Translations under genes and position numbers: made by a program
Origin: Kurthia huakuii LAM0618
Lineage (GTDB): Bacteria > Bacillota > Bacilli > Bacillales_A > Planococcaceae
Assembly: GCF_000505545.1 (NCBI RefSeq)
Contig: NZ_AYTB01000016.1
Location: forward strand, 62,001-126,000
Length of the DNA stretch: 64,000 nt
Direction of reading: 5' to 3'
Notes under the pieces: generated by a model
What the model was told of the DNA's origin: nothing
What the model saw: only the letters and a program-made list of their open reading frames with translations
Database searches by the model: none
Shown here: piece by piece, positions 8,198 to 18,566 of the stretch
Layout of the letters: each line of letters starts with the position of its first letter
Position numbering within the stretch: position 1 is the stretch's first letter

Positions 8198-9580
8198 ATG
8201 TTTCATTCAGACTCAGCCTTAAAACCAACTTTTTTTGAGGCTAGCATTCTTTTACTGCTCATGATTGTCATCATGGCCGTTTCATTGTTAGGTTTTAACT
8301 CAACACCACATATTCCCGTTCTATTCGTCATCATTATGCTTCTATGCTATGGTGCCTTTAAAAAAGTAGCATATCGTACGATGGAACAAGGTTTAGTAGA
8401 CGGCGCAAAATCAGGTTTAGCAGCCATTTTTATTTTCTTTTTTATCGGTATTTTAATTAGTACATTTATGATGAGTGGTACGATTCCAACGATGATTTAC
8501 TACGGCTTTGAATTAATTTCGGGTCAATTCTTCTTTGCCATCGTATTTGTTGTCACATGTATTATCGGCGTAGCAGTCGGTAGCTCGCTCACAACAACCG
8601 CAACGATTGGCGTAGCGTTTATCGGTATGGCACAAGCGATGGATTTATCACTCGCTATTACTGCAGGTGCGATCGTCTCTGGCGCATTTTTTGGTGATAA
8701 AATGTCCCCCCTTTCCGACACGACAAACTTAGCATCATCGATTATGAATGTAGACTTATTTGAACATATTAAAAATATGGCTTGGACAACAATTCCCGCG
8801 TTCGCGATTTCATTAATCGTCTATGGCGTCTTATCACCATCGGGCAAAGAATTAGCAAACTCAGGTGTAGCCGATTTCCAAGCAGCGCTTGCATCAACAG
8901 ATTTAATTCATTGGTATACGTTAATCCCTGTTGTGTTATTAGTCTTATTTGCACTCAAAAAAATCCCCGCTATCCCAACGTTAATTGTTGGTTCAATTGT
9001 GGCGATTATCATTTCGTACTTCCACCACACATATAGCGGTAGCGAAGTTTTAACGATGTTATTTGAAGGCTATAAATCAACAACCGGCGTGGCAGAAATT
9101 GATTCACTACTGACACGCGGTGGTATGAGCAGCATGTTCTTTACAATCAGCTTAGTTATTTTAGCGCTCGGTATGGGCGGTCTGTTATTTAAGCTAGGCA
9201 TTATTCAAGCAATACTTGCGAAAATTGAACATCTCTTTAAAACAGTTGGTGCCACGATTACCGGAGCTGCCGCAACAGCAATCGGCGTGAATTTATTTAT
9301 CGGTGAACAATACTTATCGATTTTATTACCTGCTGAAACGTTCCAAAAGCAATTTGCAAAAGTCGGCTTAGCGTCGAAAAACTTAGCGCGTACCGTTGAA
9401 GATGCGGGTACCGTTGTCAATCCATTAATCCCTTGGAGTGTGTGCGGTATCTTTATCGCCGGCGTGCTGCAAGTGAATACATTGGATTACGCACCATTCG
9501 CATTTTTCTGCTTACTATCACCAATCTTAACGATTTTATTTGGTTGGACAGGCAAAACATTAACGTACTTAAATAAATAA
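8198..9580 (+). CDS. nhaC: Na+/H+ antiporter, NhaC family
   Basis: A 460-residue integral membrane protein with about 11-12 helices and the NhaC-type stretches VGSSLTTTATIGVAF (about 130) and SGAFFGDKMSPLSDTTNLA (about 165), which carry the conserved polar and acidic residues of this family. It exchanges internal Na+ for external protons, or in some members malate/lactate. AGGAGG lies 12 bases before the ATG. Some NhaC relatives (LysW) follow a lysine riboswitch; none was seen here. Single gene with promoter and terminator. Confidence 0.9.
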   Translation: MFHSDSALKPTFFEASILLLLMIVIMAVSLLGFNSTPHIPVLFVIIMLLCYGAFKKVAYRTMEQGLVDGAKSGLAAIFIFFFIGILISTFMMSGTIPTMIYYGFELISGQFFFAIVFVVTCIIGVAVGSSLTTTATIGVAFIGMAQAMDLSLAITAGAIVSGAFFGDKMSPLSDTTNLASSIMNVDLFEHIKNMAWTTIPAFAISLIVYGVLSPSGKELANSGVADFQAALASTDLIHWYTLIPVVLLVLFALKKIPAIPTLIVGSIVAIIISYFHHTYSGSEVLTMLFEGYKSTTGVAEIDSLLTRGGMSSMFFTISLVILALGMGGLLFKLGIIQAILAKIEHLFKTVGATITGAAATAIGVNLFIGEQYLSILLPAETFQKQFAKVGLASKNLARTVEDAGTVVNPLIPWSVCGIFIAGVLQVNTLDYAPFAFFCLLSPILTILFGWTGKTLTYLNK

Positions 9581-9587
9581 TAATGTC

Positions 9588-9618
9588 GAGGCTTCGAATA
9601 AACGAAGCCTCTTTTTTT
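9588..9618 (+). terminator. terminator of nhaC
   Basis: Perfect 9-bp stem GAGGCTTCG/CGAAGCCTC followed by T8. Confidence 0.88.
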
Positions 9619-9663
9619 GTGCTAAACTAATGCGTATCGGGTAATTTACAGGAGGATTTTTAC

Positions 9664-10824
9664 ATGGAATTCCAAGAAATGAAGCAGGCGCTAGTTGAGC
9701 GTCTTTTAAATAAACAACTTGTCGCTGCGACGATTAGTCAGCCGCGCATGAAATCAAATGACGTCAAACGCGTCAAATTAAAGCCGATCGAATTAAAAGG
9801 GGCCTACCATATTCAATTAGAATATCAGTATGAGCGCATTTTAAAGCACGACAATATTGAGCTCGATTTAATAGAAGCAACATTCGATAAGTTATTTGAC
9901 GATTTCAGACAATTCCAGGGCGATTTCGAGACAGAAAGTATACAAGTACAACTATCGAAGAAAAATAAAGTGCTGTTTAAATCGACAGCCAATGCAACGG
10001 CGAAAAAGGCCAATCTATCACATAACCGTAAAAAAAATTATTTATTGGACCCCGACACACCGTATCCGTTTTTAATTCGTTTAGGTGTACAATCACCGGA
10101 CGGTCACGTAAAAAAACAAAAATACGATAAATTTAAACAAATTAATCGCTTTATCGAATTCATTCACGACTCACTTGATTATTTACCGAAGGACCGCACG
10201 ATTCGTATTTTAGATTTCGGTTCTGGTAAATCGTATTTAACGTTTGCGCTCTATCATTATTTAAAGGTCGAACAAGGGCTTGATATTCGTGTGACTGGCC
10301 TTGATTTGAAAAAAGAAGTAATCGAAGAATGTGCACAAATCGCCAAAGATTTACAATACGACTCACTCGAATTTTTAGTTGGCGATATTAACGATTACAA
10401 CGATGAATCGAGCGTCGACATGGTCGTGACGCTACATGCTTGTGACGTCGCAACAGATATGGCGTTATCACGCGCTGTAAAATGGGGCGCTAACGTAATT
10501 TTGAGCGTCCCTTGCTGTCAGCATGAGCTAAACAATCAAATCGACAGCTCACCGCTAGATATTATGCTACAACACGGCTTAATCAAAGAACGCTTCTCTG
10601 CGCTCGCAACAGATTCCATTCGCGCGGAGCTGTTAAACTTAGTTGGCTACGATGCACAATTGATGGAATTTATCGATATGTCGCATACGCCAAAAAACAT
10701 TTTAATTCGCGCTTACTATACCGGCAAAAAGCCAACTGATGAGCAACTTGCTCGCTACCATGCGTTTACAAATTTCCTACACGCTACACCATTTTTAGAA
10801 AAAGAATTACAACATTTATTCTAG
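9664..10824 (+). CDS. class I SAM-dependent methyltransferase (Methyltransf_32 type)
   Basis: A 386-residue cytosolic protein. The first 150 residues form an unassigned N-terminal domain; the second half is a Rossmann methyltransferase with SAM-binding ILDFGSGKSYLTFAL (182-196), an acidic GLDLKK strand, and VTLHACDVATD and SVPCCQHEL motifs typical of Methyltransf_32. The CC pair in the last motif is notable. The substrate is unknown; relatives have been suggested to modify RNA or protein. AGGAGG precedes the ATG. Single gene with a strong terminator. Confidence 0.78.
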   Translation: MEFQEMKQALVERLLNKQLVAATISQPRMKSNDVKRVKLKPIELKGAYHIQLEYQYERILKHDNIELDLIEATFDKLFDDFRQFQGDFETESIQVQLSKKNKVLFKSTANATAKKANLSHNRKKNYLLDPDTPYPFLIRLGVQSPDGHVKKQKYDKFKQINRFIEFIHDSLDYLPKDRTIRILDFGSGKSYLTFALYHYLKVEQGLDIRVTGLDLKKEVIEECAQIAKDLQYDSLEFLVGDINDYNDESSVDMVVTLHACDVATDMALSRAVKWGANVILSVPCCQHELNNQIDSSPLDIMLQHGLIKERFSALATDSIRAELLNLVGYDAQLMEFIDMSHTPKNILIRAYYTGKKPTDEQLARYHAFTNFLHATPFLEKELQHLF

Positions 10825-10829
10825 TTAAC

Positions 10830-10868
10830 AAAGAGAACGTGCTTGCATTTACGAGCACGTTCTCTTTG
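10830..10868 (+). terminator. terminator of the methyltransferase gene
   Basis: A stem of about 14 bp (AAAGAGAACGTGCT with AGCACGTTCTCTTT). Confidence 0.88.
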
Positions 10869-10990
10869 TCGTCTGCAGATGTTGAATTTTCGACAACTAA
10901 CGATATTTGAACGAAAAATGCGAAATACTTTATTGGAATTTTCGTATTGTATTGTAGTAAAATAGCACTTTTGTTTAAAATTCTATTGAC

Positions 10991-11019
10991 TTGTCATTGA
11001 TAATGATTATCATTATCTT
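10991..11019 (+). promoter_or_regulatory. promoter of the efe operon with Fur box in its spacer
   Basis: TTGTCA (10991-10996) and TATCTT (11014-11019) are 17 bases apart. The perfect 9-1-9 palindrome GATAATGATTATCATTATC (10999-11017) fills the spacer and overlaps the -10. This is the classic arrangement by which Fe-loaded Fur blocks RNA polymerase, so the operon should be induced by iron starvation. Confidence 0.85.
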
Positions 11020-11059
11020 ATCGGTACATACTCTATTAGAGAAAGAAGGATTTCATTCC

Positions 11060-11932
11060 ATGAAAGCAACATCATTCGCAGCACTATTATTAGCAGGCGG
11101 TGTCGTAATGGGCGGCTGCGGCAACTCCGACGACACAGCAAAAAATGGCGATTCAACAACGGAACAATCAACAAGCAATTCAGCAACTACAAACACGCTT
11201 GATAAAGAAACACAAGCATATAAAGATTTCGCGTTAGAACAACTTGACCAATTCACAAAAGCAACAGAAGAATTTGTCACAGCATTCAAAGATGGCGATA
11301 TCGAAAAAGCAAAAGCACTATACCCTACAGCTCGTATGTACTTTGAACGCTCTGAACCAATCGCAGAAAGCTTTGGCGACCTTGACCCTGCAATCGATGC
11401 CCGTTTAGCAGACTTAGAAGCGGAAGGTCAAACGAAAGAAGACTGGACTGGTTACCACAAATTAGAGTACGCGCTATGGGAAGATAGTACAACAAAAGGC
11501 TATGACAAAGTAGCAGATAAATTAATTGCTGACACGAAAGAATTACGTGCGCGTGTTGAAACGGTTGAGGTCACACCTGACATGATGATCAACGGTGCTG
11601 TTGATTTATTAAACGAAGTATCAACGTCTAAAATCTCAGGCGAAGAAGATATTTTCTCACATACAGACCTTTACGACTTCAAAGCGAACGTAGAAGGTGC
11701 TGAAAAAATCTTTGAAATTTTAGAGCCATCGATTAAAGAAAAAGATGCCGCATTAGCTGAAAACTTAACGGATAAATTCAACGCAGTAAACGACTTATTA
11801 ACAAACTATGAAACAAAAGACGGCGGTTACGTGTCGTATACGAAATTAACTGAAAAAGATACAAAAGCATTATCTGAAGCAATTAATCAACTTGGTGAAC
11901 CACTAAGCCAAATGGGCACAATCTTAGAGTAA
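11060..11932 (+). CDS. efeM: iron uptake lipoprotein, imelysin-like (EfeM/EfeO)
   Basis: A 290-residue exported lipoprotein. The signal peptide ends at a lipobox-like MGGC with Cys20, followed by a Ser/Thr-rich linker and a helical imelysin (peptidase M75) domain containing the metal motif H133-K-L-E136. It lacks the N-terminal cupredoxin of E. coli EfeO, so it is the short EfeM type. It is expected to hand iron to EfeU at the membrane. The start ATG (11060) follows GAAGGA; an upstream in-frame ATG would place the Fur box inside the gene and is rejected. First gene of the Fur-controlled operon. Confidence 0.9.
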   Translation: MKATSFAALLLAGGVVMGGCGNSDDTAKNGDSTTEQSTSNSATTNTLDKETQAYKDFALEQLDQFTKATEEFVTAFKDGDIEKAKALYPTARMYFERSEPIAESFGDLDPAIDARLADLEAEGQTKEDWTGYHKLEYALWEDSTTKGYDKVADKLIADTKELRARVETVEVTPDMMINGAVDLLNEVSTSKISGEEDIFSHTDLYDFKANVEGAEKIFEILEPSIKEKDAALAENLTDKFNAVNDLLTNYETKDGGYVSYTKLTEKDTKALSEAINQLGEPLSQMGTILE

Positions 11933-11949
11933 TTTTGGAGTGATGAAAC

Positions 11950-13221
11950 ATGGCTAAATCAACTAAAGAGAACTTTATGGACAAAAAGCTCTCTCGTAGA
12001 AAGATGCTGAAAATGACCGGTGCTAGTGCAGCTGGCGTCGCCATTGGGGCATCTGGATTAGGCGGCGTATTAAAGGCATTCGGAGTGCCACAATGGTTAG
12101 ATGATGACACGTCCGTAGAAAATAAAGTGAATTTTTATGGGAAACATCAATCAGGTATTGCGACAGAAGTGCAATCGCATGTCTATTTTGCCTCTTTATC
12201 TGTTTTAGTTAAATCGAAAGCGGAATTGCAAGAGCTGTTTAAAATGTGGACGCCGCTTGCCGTTAGCTTAATGAACGGTCAACAAATCGGCGAAACGACA
12301 AACGGCCACATTCCACCCATTGATACAGGTGAAGCAGTCGGTGTAGATGCTAAAAACTTATCGATTACATTCGGCGTAGGACCTTCATTATTTAGCAACA
12401 AAGATTTAGGTCTTAGCCAACTCAAACCAACAGAATTAAACGACTTACCACACTTCCCAAAAGACCAGCTTGAAGAAGCATATACCGGCGGCGATATGTG
12501 TATCCAAGCATGTGCCGACGATCCACAAGTAGCGTTTCATGCCGTGCGTAATTTAGTACGTGCCGCAAGCGGAAAAGTATCGGTCAATTGGACACAAGCA
12601 GGCTACAATTCGATTCCGGTAAATAAAGAAGGCAAACGCGAAACACCGCGTAATTTATTCGCCTTTAAAGATGGCACGGAAAATCCTCGTAGCGACAAAG
12701 CAATGAATGACGTTGTGTGGATTCAAAACGGTGAATCTAAGCCATGGATGACAAACGGCTCGTACTTAATCGTTCGCCGCATTCAAATGCATTTAGAAAC
12801 ATGGGACCGTACATCGTTAAAAGCACAGGAAGAAACATTTGGTCGCTATCGTCACAACGGTGCGCCATTTGGAAAACAGCATGAATTTGATGCAGTGGAT
12901 GAGCAGCGTAAAGATGACGCTGGCAACTATGTCGTGCCGGAAACATCACACGTCTTTTTAGCACGCCAAGTGAAAGCGCGTATTATGCGTCGCGCCTTTT
13001 CATATGCCTCTGGTGTCATGGACCATACAGGTGCTTATGATGCAGGTCTACTGTTTATCTCATTCCAAAAAGACCCGCAACAATTTACAGATATTCAAAA
13101 TGCGCTTGGTCGCTTAGATAAAATGAATGAATACATTACCCATCGAGGCAGCGGTGTTTTCGCTTGCTTCCCTGGTATAAAAAAAGGGAGTTATATCGGT
13201 GAAGCACTTTTTAACGCGTAG
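11950..13221 (+). CDS. efeB: EfeB, Tat-exported Dyp-type haem peroxidase (deferrochelatase)
   Basis: A 423-residue Dyp peroxidase. The N-terminus has a twin-arginine signal (S15-R16-R17-K-M-L-K21) followed by an Ala/Gly-rich hydrophobic stretch, so it is folded in the cytoplasm and exported with haem. FAFKDGTENPR is the GxxDG-type haem-distal motif and LARQVKARIMRR lies near the conserved Arg. In B. subtilis the homologue YwbN oxidises Fe2+ to Fe3+ for EfeU. It starts 17 bases after efeM with GGAGTG as ribosome site, and its 3' end overlaps efeU by 23 bases. Confidence 0.92.
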   Translation: MAKSTKENFMDKKLSRRKMLKMTGASAAGVAIGASGLGGVLKAFGVPQWLDDDTSVENKVNFYGKHQSGIATEVQSHVYFASLSVLVKSKAELQELFKMWTPLAVSLMNGQQIGETTNGHIPPIDTGEAVGVDAKNLSITFGVGPSLFSNKDLGLSQLKPTELNDLPHFPKDQLEEAYTGGDMCIQACADDPQVAFHAVRNLVRAASGKVSVNWTQAGYNSIPVNKEGKRETPRNLFAFKDGTENPRSDKAMNDVVWIQNGESKPWMTNGSYLIVRRIQMHLETWDRTSLKAQEETFGRYRHNGAPFGKQHEFDAVDEQRKDDAGNYVVPETSHVFLARQVKARIMRRAFSYASGVMDHTGAYDAGLLFISFQKDPQQFTDIQNALGRLDKMNEYITHRGSGVFACFPGIKKGSYIGEALFNA

Positions 13222-14974
13222 CAGTCAATTGATGATCATTGCGCTGCTTATGGTCATGACAATTATCCGCCCGTTACCAACGCTAGCGGCGGATTCATCA
13301 TCTTATAGCGGCCTATACATTTCAATTAGTGATGCCATTATGGATATCCGTAATGGTGAAGGAAATGATGCTGAAAAAGCATTAAAGGAATTTGATAAAG
13401 CATGGCAACAAAAAGAAGTAGCAGATGACCATGCAGCAGAGAAAAAAGCGGTTGATGCAGCATATGACAAAGCTTTTTCTGAACAAGATAACGAGGCACG
13501 TCTAGCGGCACTTACGGACTTATCAAAAGCGCTAACAGCTTTAGAAAAAGCCGAAAACCCTGTTGATGAGAAAAAAGAACGCAAACAGTTTGTTACAACG
13601 ATTACACCTGCTTTATCCAATTTAGAAACGGCGCTTCAAAGCGGTGATTTAGAAGAAATTAACGCGCAATATAAAACGTTTAATAGCTTCTGGAATTTAA
13701 AAGAAAAACCTGTGCGCGAATTTGATATGGCTGCATACGGTCAAATCGAAACGCAAATGTCTTTTTTACGCATGGAACTTGCGAATGACGAACCAAATGT
13801 AACAGCGCTACAAGATACATTTAACACGTTAAAACAAAGCATTATCGACTTCGGTAACAATAAAAAAGTAGGCGCTGTTAAAAAAGGCTATTCACTGCAA
13901 ACATTAGTCGATTTAATTGACGAGGCGACTGCGGCGATTGATGACAACGAGTATGAAAAAGCATCTGCGAACATTAAAAAATTCATTACCACATGGCCAA
14001 ATGTTGAAAGTGATATTAGTACGCGCAACGGCTCATTATACACATCAATCGAAAGTGATATGCCGATTATCGCCAGCAACTTATTAAAAGATAATAGCGA
14101 TAAAGACAAGCTGAAAAAGCAATTAACGGATTTCAAAAAGGAAATTCAATTACTGCAAGATGATGATAGCTATTCACTTTGGGATTCTGCCCTTATTTTA
14201 TTACGTGAAGGATTAGAAGCTATTTTAATTATTATGGCATTAGTGGCGTTCCTGAAAAAATCTGAACAAACACATATGACAAAATACATTTACTTTGGCG
14301 CTGCCGGTGGTATTGGTCTAAGTGCGATTATGGCTATCTTAATGTCGATGTTCTTCAACTCCGCTTCGATGAATTCAAGTCGCGAACTGATCGAAGGGTA
14401 CGTTGGTTTAATCGCCGCAGCGATGATGATTGGTGTCGGCGTATGGCTGCATAGTAAATCGAATATTAAAGCGTGGAATAACTACATTTCAAAACAAATG
14501 AATCACGCGATGTCACGCGGCTCTGTGTGGGCGATGGCGTTAATCAGTTTCCTTTCCGTATTCCGTGAAGGTGCTGAAACACTCATTTTCTACGCCGGAA
14601 TTGCGCCGAAAATGGAAACAAGCCAATTTGCATTAGGTATTGTTTTAGCGATTGTCATTTTAGCGATTGTTGCTTTCTTCATCGTCAAAGTGAGCGCGCG
14701 CATTCCAATTCACCGCTTCTTCGCTGTAGCGACCATTTTAATCTACTTATTAGCCTTTAAAATTATTGGCGTGTCGATGCATAAACTCCAATTGATGGGC
14801 GACATCGATACACATGTAGTAGACGGATTACCGGTAGTCGCAAGTATTGGCTTCTATCCTACGGTCGAAACGATGCTTGCTCAAGGTGTGTTAGTCGTGT
14901 TAATTGTCGGTACGATTATTTGGAAATATCGCAACGAGAAAAAAGAAGTTAGCATTTCGGAACCGACCCATTAA
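13199..14974 (+). CDS. efeU: EfeU, FTR1-family high-affinity iron permease with extracytoplasmic N-domain
   Basis: A 591-residue protein. A signal peptide (cleavage near Ala30) leads to a helical extracytoplasmic domain of about 300 residues, then seven membrane helices with the two iron-binding REGxE motifs, REGLE at 336-340 and REGAE at 456-460. The GTG start lies within efeB behind AAGGGAG, implying translational coupling. EfeU moves Fe3+ produced by EfeB across the membrane. Gene order here is M-B-U, whereas B. subtilis has U first. The long N-domain is as in YwbL of Bacillus. Confidence 0.92.
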   Translation: MKHFLTRSSQLMIIALLMVMTIIRPLPTLAADSSSYSGLYISISDAIMDIRNGEGNDAEKALKEFDKAWQQKEVADDHAAEKKAVDAAYDKAFSEQDNEARLAALTDLSKALTALEKAENPVDEKKERKQFVTTITPALSNLETALQSGDLEEINAQYKTFNSFWNLKEKPVREFDMAAYGQIETQMSFLRMELANDEPNVTALQDTFNTLKQSIIDFGNNKKVGAVKKGYSLQTLVDLIDEATAAIDDNEYEKASANIKKFITTWPNVESDISTRNGSLYTSIESDMPIIASNLLKDNSDKDKLKKQLTDFKKEIQLLQDDDSYSLWDSALILLREGLEAILIIMALVAFLKKSEQTHMTKYIYFGAAGGIGLSAIMAILMSMFFNSASMNSSRELIEGYVGLIAAAMMIGVGVWLHSKSNIKAWNNYISKQMNHAMSRGSVWAMALISFLSVFREGAETLIFYAGIAPKMETSQFALGIVLAIVILAIVAFFIVKVSARIPIHRFFAVATILIYLLAFKIIGVSMHKLQLMGDIDTHVVDGLPVVASIGFYPTVETMLAQGVLVVLIVGTIIWKYRNEKKEVSISEPTH

Positions 14975-15012
14975 CATGGGACAGTGACAAAGACACTTCT
15001 TTTAGCTGAATT

Positions 15013-15054
15013 TAACCACCTTTTTTCGGTGAATCATCGGAGAGAGGTGGTTTT
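15013..15054 (+). terminator. probable terminator of the efe operon
   Basis: AACCACC (15014-15020) pairs with GGTGGTT (15046-15052) around a loop of about 25 bases and is followed by T4-G-C-T3. Moderate strength. Confidence 0.55.
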
Positions 15055-15161
15055 GCTTTGCCAAAATTTTTGAACGTTTTCATGATGGCGTTATTAGCGG
15101 GTACATGTCTTTTTCTTTAATTGTGTAAGGTCCTTTGCCGTAACGATGTTGTTTGCCCATC

Positions 15162-15200
15162 AAAAAACACCTCTAAAGTTTTTAATCCCTTAGAAGTGTC
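15162..15200 (-). terminator. terminator of the chemoreceptor gene at 15222
   Basis: ACACTTCTAA/TTAGAGGTGT stem with one wobble pair, followed by T6 on the minus strand. Confidence 0.75.
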
Positions 15201-15221
15201 TGTCGTTTTTATATTTTGCGC

Positions 15222-16964
15222 TTATTTAAAATGCTTTAATTGCTCTAACACCGCGGTTGTCGTTTGTTCAACGTCTTGAATAACATGTTGCAAGCGCTCA
15301 ACAACTTCTTGTTGCATCGTTGCGGCTTCATTTGTTTCATTCGTAAATGACGCGGTCGCACGCAAACGCTCATTCATTTCATTCATCGAAGCGAGTACTT
15401 CTTCAGAACCTGCAGACATTTGTTCAATGATAGCAGATTCCTCTTGAATGCTATTGTTAACACCCATAACGGTCGTATTAATGTCGCGTAAGTGAGCGCC
15501 AATCGATGATACTGCTTCATTCCCAGCAACCATCTGCGCTTTACTGTTCATAATTTGCGTATGCGTGCGCTGTGATACGACTTCGAAGCTATGTAGCTCC
15601 TGTAAAATATCTTGCGCAGCTGTGCCAGATGATTCAGCGAGTTTTCGCACCTCATCGGCAACAACCGCAAAGCCTTTCCCTGCCTCACCAGCACGCGCCG
15701 CTTCAATTGCTGCATTCAGTGCTAATAAATTCGTTTGATCGGCAATGTCGGTAATAATTTTCACCATATCTTGTACGCTCGCAAATTTTGTCGTCAGCTC
15801 TTCTACATCTGTTGCCGTTTGAATAACAGTTTGTTCGACTTGTTGCATTTGTTCGACGACTTTTTCCGTTTGCTGTACGCCATTGTTGACTAAATCGGTC
15901 ATATCATTAGATGAACTTGCTACATCCGATGTCATATCAGCCATACGCTGAATGCCGACCGTCATTTCATCCATCGCAATGATTACTTCATCATTACTCG
16001 TTGCTTGCTGATTACTTTGCTGTGCTACTTGCGACACATTTGTCGTAATTTGATTGCTTGATTGTTCAAATGTACGCGAAGCAGTCGTTAACTGCGCCGT
16101 AATTTGTTGTAATTCATGTGCGCGTATTTGAAATTCTCCAAAGGTTTGTTGCAATGTCGCTAACGATTGGCCAAAATGATTGGCGAACGTCGTAATTTCC
16201 GTACGCCCTTTTAGATCTAAGTCGTTGACGATTTTGGCTCCTGCTGTCAATTCTCCTGCAGCCATTTTGCTCGCTGCCTCATTCAATGTTTGAAGAGGCT
16301 GTAGCTTTTTATTTACATAGAAATACATAATGGCACCTGAAAGTATCATCAACACTACAAAGAATAGTGATACACCTGGCAGTACGCTTAAAAGAGCACT
16401 CTTTTGTAGTGAAGATACTTTGCTCGCATCAATATCAACGCCTAAATAGGCAACCGTTTTGCCAGCATCATTTTTAATTGGCACTGTGCCTGACACGTAT
16501 TTTCCAAATGAGCTTTCTAAAATTTTTGATGTGTAGCTCCCTTTATTATCGACTTTCTCTAAGTCGCTAACAGTCGTTGACGATGACTCCGCTTGAATCT
16601 TTCCAACGACTTCTTCTTTCGCATCGCGCGGCTGACCATCTACTAAAAATTGTACTTTATTTTGTTGTGGTACGGAAAACGTATAAGCATATAACACCCC
16701 ATTATGTTCGCGTAGTTCATTCAGTTCATCGCGAAGCTTCCAATAGGTATCATTTTCAATTGGATTTTTCGCTAATGTTTCGTAGCTTGTAGCATCTACA
16801 TGACCCGCTAAATTTTGTGCAATGGACGTGGCCGTTTGAGCGGCTGATTTTTCAGCTACTTTTTGAGTTGTATAATTGACTGCTAGCACAAAAAAGATTA
16901 ATAATACACTAAAGATGAGCGCAATCATCGCAATGATTTTTCTGCTTAACTTGCCTTGCTTCAT
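15222..16964 (-). CDS. methyl-accepting chemotaxis protein
   Basis: A 580-residue chemoreceptor: a membrane helix (about 10-32), an extracellular sensing domain of about 150 residues (Cache-like, with the end ...[13 protein letters not shown] typical of such folds), a second helix (about 190-215), a HAMP domain and a long helical signalling domain. The hairpin tip contains [16 protein letters not shown] and [16 protein letters not shown], which bind CheA/CheW. The ATG follows AGAGGAGAGG. The ligand cannot be predicted. It is monocistronic with its own terminator. Confidence 0.92.
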   Translation of the reverse strand: MKQGKLSRKIIAMIALIFSVLLIFFVLAVNYTTQKVAEKSAAQTATSIAQNLAGHVDATSYETLAKNPIENDTYWKLRDELNELREHNGVLYAYTFSVPQQNKVQFLVDGQPRDAKEEVVGKIQAESSSTTVSDLEKVDNKGSYTSKILESSFGKYVSGTVPIKNDAGKTVAYLGVDIDASKVSSLQKSALLSVLPGVSLFFVVLMILSGAIMYFYVNKKLQPLQTLNEAASKMAAGELTAGAKIVNDLDLKGRTEITTFANHFGQSLATLQQTFGEFQIRAHELQQITAQLTTASRTFEQSSNQITTNVSQVAQQSNQQATSNDEVIIAMDEMTVGIQRMADMTSDVASSSNDMTDLVNNGVQQTEKVVEQMQQVEQTVIQTATDVEELTTKFASVQDMVKIITDIADQTNLLALNAAIEAARAGEAGKGFAVVADEVRKLAESSGTAAQDILQELHSFEVVSQRTHTQIMNSKAQMVAGNEAVSSIGAHLRDINTTVMGVNNSIQEESAIIEQMSAGSEEVLASMNEMNERLRATASFTNETNEAATMQQEVVERLQHVIQDVEQTTTAVLEQLKHFK

Positions 16965-17140
16965 GTGAATCCTCTCCTCTATTTAAAATGAAATGAATAG
17001 TTAGATGTTGGTCGAATTCAGTATAACAAAGCATGTTAGTTATGTCTAAATGCTTATACAACCATTTTATTAACATACTATGTACATAGGACTTCAATCG
17101 TGGTTTCTTTTAAAAATAATAGTTTTCTTAAAAAAGGCTA

Positions 17141-17177
17141 AAAAAAAGAGGCTGGTTTATACCAAGCCTCTTTTTTC
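17141..17177 (-). terminator. terminator of fumC
   Basis: A stem of AGAGGCT/AGCCTCT plus GG/CC with one bulge, followed by T7 on the minus strand. It shares the word GAGGCTGG with the intergenic repeat but nothing more. Confidence 0.8.
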
Positions 17178-17183
17178 CGTTTA

Positions 17184-18566
17184 CTAGAATTTGATCATTT
17201 TTGAAGGAACAACCCATTCGTCGAATTGTTCTTCTGTTAATAAACCAGATTTTAGTGCGCCTTCTTTTAATGTTAAGCCTTCTTTATGCGCCATTTTAGC
17301 AATTTTCGCCGCATTTTCATAACCGATATATGGGTTAAGTGCTGTTACGAGCATTAATGAGTTATTTAAGAAGTGTTCTAATTTATCTTCATTTGCTGTA
17401 ATACCCGCTAGGCAGTGTTCATCAAAGCTGCGAATAACGTCAGCTAATAATTCAGCTGATTGCATGAAGTTGTGTAGAATAACTGGTTTGAAAACGTTTA
17501 ATTCAAAGTTACCTTGTGATGCCGCAAAGCCGATTGTTGTATCGTTACCCATTACTTGAACCGCTACCATTGTTACGGCTTCACATTGAGTAGGGTTTAC
17601 TTTACCTGGCATAATTGATGAACCTGGTTCGTTTTCTGGAATTGAAATTTCACCGAAACCAGAACGAGGGCCAGAAGCTAACCAACGAACGTCGTTAGCG
17701 ATTTTCATTAAGTCAGCTGCTAATGCTTTCATTGCGCCATGAGTAGTAGCGATTTGGTCATGCGATGTTAACGCATGGAATTTATTTGGTGATGGAACGA
17801 AGTCTAAGCCTGTTTCTTTAGAGATTTCAGCGACAACTTTTTCGTCAAAACCGTCTGGAGTGTTAAGACCTGTACCTACTGCCGTACCACCGATTGCAAG
17901 TTCACGCATGTTTAAAGCTGCTTCTTTAATCATTTTTTCAGAAGCTTCAATCATGTATAACCAGCCGCTAATTTCTTGACCTAATGTAAGTGGTGTTGCA
18001 TCTTGTAAATGCGTACGACCAATTTTGATTAAGTTCATGAATTCTTCAGATTTCGCTTGTAATGTCGCTTTAATTTGTTGTAATGCAGGAACAAGATTGC
18101 GTTCGACAGCGATTGAAGTGGCGATATGCATCGCTGTTGGGAATGAGTCATTTGAAGATTGAGATTTGTTCACGTCATCATTTGGGTGAAGACGTTCTTC
18201 AGAACCTTGTGCTTCAAGGTATTCATTACCGATGTGAGCGATTACTTCGTTGACATTCATGTTTGTTTGAGTACCTGAACCTGTTTGGTAAATGACTAGT
18301 GGGAATTGATCATCCCATTTACCTTCTACGATTTCATCTGCTGCATGAGCGATTGCTTCCGCTTTTACTGCAGATAATGTTCCTAATTCAACACAAACTT
18401 TTGATACTGATTTCTTTAAAATTGCATAACCGTGAATGAAATCGATTGGCATATGATCAGAACCGATACGGAAGTTTTGTGTACTACGTTGAGTTTGAGC
18501 ACCCCATTTTTTGTCTGCAGGTACTTTAATTTCTCCCATAGAGTCATGTTCGATACGGTATTCCAA
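17184..18566 (-). CDS. fumC: class II fumarate hydratase
   Basis: A 460-residue TCA-cycle enzyme that interconverts fumarate and malate. The superfamily signature [11 protein letters not shown], the [14 protein letters not shown] stretch and [10 protein letters not shown] are all present. I chose a TTG start at 18566 ([12 protein letters not shown]), 9 bases after TGGAG, because B. subtilis CitG begins MEYRIE; the ATG four codons upstream abuts that ribosome site with no spacing. The resulting length matches CitG (462). Single gene. Confidence 0.93.
   Translation of the reverse strand: MEYRIEHDSMGEIKVPADKKWGAQTQRSTQNFRIGSDHMPIDFIHGYAILKKSVSKVCVELGTLSAVKAEAIAHAADEIVEGKWDDQFPLVIYQTGSGTQTNMNVNEVIAHIGNEYLEAQGSEERLHPNDDVNKSQSSNDSFPTAMHIATSIAVERNLVPALQQIKATLQAKSEEFMNLIKIGRTHLQDATPLTLGQEISGWLYMIEASEKMIKEAALNMRELAIGGTAVGTGLNTPDGFDEKVVAEISKETGLDFVPSPNKFHALTSHDQIATTHGAMKALAADLMKIANDVRWLASGPRSGFGEISIPENEPGSSIMPGKVNPTQCEAVTMVAVQVMGNDTTIGFAASQGNFELNVFKPVILHNFMQSAELLADVIRSFDEHCLAGITANEDKLEHFLNNSLMLVTALNPYIGYENAAKIAKMAHKEGLTLKEGALKSGLLTEEQFDEWVVPSKMIKF

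Noticed and set aside
10991-11059. Upstream ATG extending the EfeM N-terminus by 23 residues
   Set aside because: It would put the Fur box in the coding region, lacks a ribosome site and would spoil the lipoprotein signal.
15080-15160. Minus-strand 26-codon frame (MGKQHRYGKG...) after the chemoreceptor terminator
   Set aside because: The apparent GAGGTG ribosome site is part of the terminator stem; no family recognised and very short.
14979-15200. Inverted words GACACTTCT / AGAAGTGTC suggesting a small transposon remnant
   Set aside because: The right word belongs to the chemoreceptor terminator and the match is only about 9 bases; no target duplication.
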